Assembly (NCBI GenBank): GCA_003173915.1
Contig: PPGL01000008.1
Coordinates: forward strand, 1 to 6,510
DNA from: Candidatus Levyibacteriota bacterium
GTDB taxonomy: Bacteria > Patescibacteria > Microgenomatia > Levybacterales > UBA12049
DNA length: 6,510 bases
Direction of reading: 5' to 3'
Shown here: one piece after another, positions 5,886 through 6,510 of the stretch
Layout: every line of letters starts with the position of its first letter
Numbering within the stretch: the stretch's first letter is position 1
Translations under genes and position numbers: made by a program
The notes under the pieces: generated by a model
Seen by the model: the letters and a program-made list of their open reading frames with translations, nothing else
What the model was told of the DNA's origin: nothing
Database searches by the model: none

Positions 5886-6510
5886 ATGAAATTAGTTATC
5901 GTTGAATCACCGACAAAAGCTAAGACAATTAGCAGATTTTTAGGGGATGGTTTTGTCATTAAAGCATCTTTTGGGCATGTTATGGATTTGCCAAAAAGCA
6001 AACTTGGGGTCGCTATTGATGATGGTTTTGCTCCGCAATACGAAATTTCAGAAGATAAGAAAAAAACAATTGCAGAGCTCAAAAAATTCGCAAAAGATGC
6101 CGAAGAAGTTATTCTTGCAACAGACCCTGATCGTGAAGGAGAAGCAATCTCTTCGCACATTCAAGAAGTACTGGAAGAAAGTCAAAATGCAAAGGACAAA
6201 AATCAAAAATTTTCAAGAATTGTCTTTCATGAAATCACCAAGAGCGCTATCGAAGATGCACTAGAACATCCAGGGGAAGTAAATGCTCATTTAGTTGATG
6301 CCCAAACAGCCCGAAGAGTTTTGGATCGTTTGGTAGGATACAAAATTTCACCTGTTTTATGGCAAAAAGTAAGAAGAGGTCTTTCAGCAGGTCGTGTACA
6401 ATCTGTTGCGTTGCGGCTGATTGTCGAGCGCGAGCGAGAAATAGAAAAGTTTGAAAAAGAGCAATACTGGACAATAAAGGTACAGCTTAAAAGTCAAAAT
6501 ACAAAAGATA
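5886..6510 (+). CDS. topA: DNA topoisomerase I, N-terminal part
   Basis: Type IA topoisomerase, which relaxes negatively supercoiled DNA by single-strand cleavage and passage. Only the first 208 codons are in the window; the gene runs off the right edge. The Toprim domain begins at the ATG with MKLVIVESPTKAKTI (Glu7 is the expected catalytic acid), then SFGHVMDLP and the metal-binding ATDPDREGEAI (Asp80, Asp82, Glu84). The next signatures are RIVFHEITKSAI (111-122), DAQTARRVLDRLVGYKISP (138-156) and SAGRVQSVALRLI (167-179). The active-site tyrosine and zinc-finger region lie beyond the window. The ATG at 5886 gives the conserved start, so the start is secure although no Shine-Dalgarno motif is seen. 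Two Ser-Gln-Asn-rich loops (99-108 and 203-208) look like expansions of one A-rich repeat. The gene follows dprA by 71 bp, a common pairing in bacteria. Confidence 0.96.
   Translation, partial: MKLVIVESPTKAKTISRFLGDGFVIKASFGHVMDLPKSKLGVAIDDGFAPQYEISEDKKKTIAELKKFAKDAEEVILATDPDREGEAISSHIQEVLEESQNAKDKNQKFSRIVFHEITKSAIEDALEHPGEVNAHLVDAQTARRVLDRLVGYKISPVLWQKVRRGLSAGRVQSVALRLIVEREREIEKFEKEQYWTIKVQLKSQNTKD
6178..6198 (+). repeat. A-rich microrepeat in topA, copy 1
   Basis: AAAGTCAAAAT (6178-6188) followed by GCAAAGGACA matches the segment at 6490-6510 at 18 of 21 positions. It is read in frame as Ser-Gln-Asn-Ala-Lys-Asp (99-104) and continues into a similar Lys-Asn-Gln-Lys stretch. It sits between the Toprim helix HIQEVLEE and the conserved RIVFHEIT, where I expect a shorter loop. 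Chance similarity in A-rich coding sequence cannot be excluded. Confidence 0.45.
6490..6510 (+). repeat. A-rich microrepeat in topA, copy 2 (cut by window end)
   Basis: AAAGTCAAAAT (6490-6500) followed by ACAAAAGATA repeats the 6178-6198 sequence. The offset is 312 bp, exactly 104 codons, so it is read in the same frame as Ser-Gln-Asn-Thr-Lys-Asp (203-208). It follows EQYWTIKVQLK, where the family usually has a beta-strand turn. The window stops inside it, so its full length is unknown. Confidence 0.45.

Noticed and set aside
5947..6264. A 105-codon plus-strand frame inside topA.
   Set aside because: It overlaps the conserved Toprim coding frame of topA and is Lys/Gln-rich with no motif. It is an out-of-frame shadow.

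Overview
The window looks like an AT-rich bacterial chromosome segment from a Candidate Phyla Radiation (Patescibacteria) genome, most likely Microgenomates-like. I base this on the style of the PBP2, DprA and TopA proteins, the lack of Shine-Dalgarno motifs, and dispersed TGTCAT...ATGACA palindromic repeats of a type I associate with such genomes. The lineage call is from memory, not from a search.

Layout. Positions 1-235 are non-coding: a TAGTTCA heptamer tandem array (1-56), degenerate AT-rich sequence, a possible extended -10 promoter (106-114) and a 94-bp palindromic dispersed repeat (141-234). This repeat ends one base before the first start codon of mrdA (PBP2, elongation-type transpeptidase, 236-2146, +). 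Converging on mrdA with a 7-bp gap are two minus-strand genes: an unrecognised soluble protein (2154-2774) and a small two-helix membrane protein (2822-3187). A 116-bp divergent spacer follows. Then come three plus-strand genes: a soluble histidine-kinase-like protein (3304-4623), dprA (4666-5814) and the first 208 codons of topA (5886 to the window end).

How the genes relate. mrdA acts in peptidoglycan synthesis, dprA in uptake and recombination of single-stranded DNA, and topA in DNA supercoiling. dprA next to topA is a widespread bacterial arrangement. The kinase-like gene is 42 bp upstream of dprA and could share its transcript. No response regulator, RNA gene, CRISPR array or transposase is visible.

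The most interesting signal is not a new gene cluster. Palindromic dispersed repeats have been accepted in frame inside two conserved genes: one in mrdA just before the catalytic serine motif, and one in dprA in the linker before the winged-helix domain. A third forms the mrdA leader. The mrdA copy is flanked by a TCTTGT direct repeat spaced exactly 99 bp apart, so removing it would restore the reading frame. A separate A-rich microrepeat encodes Ser-Gln-Asn-(Ala/Thr)-Lys-Asp twice in topA. Together these suggest that short repeats are being turned into protein loops here, comparable in principle to the Rickettsia palindromic elements.
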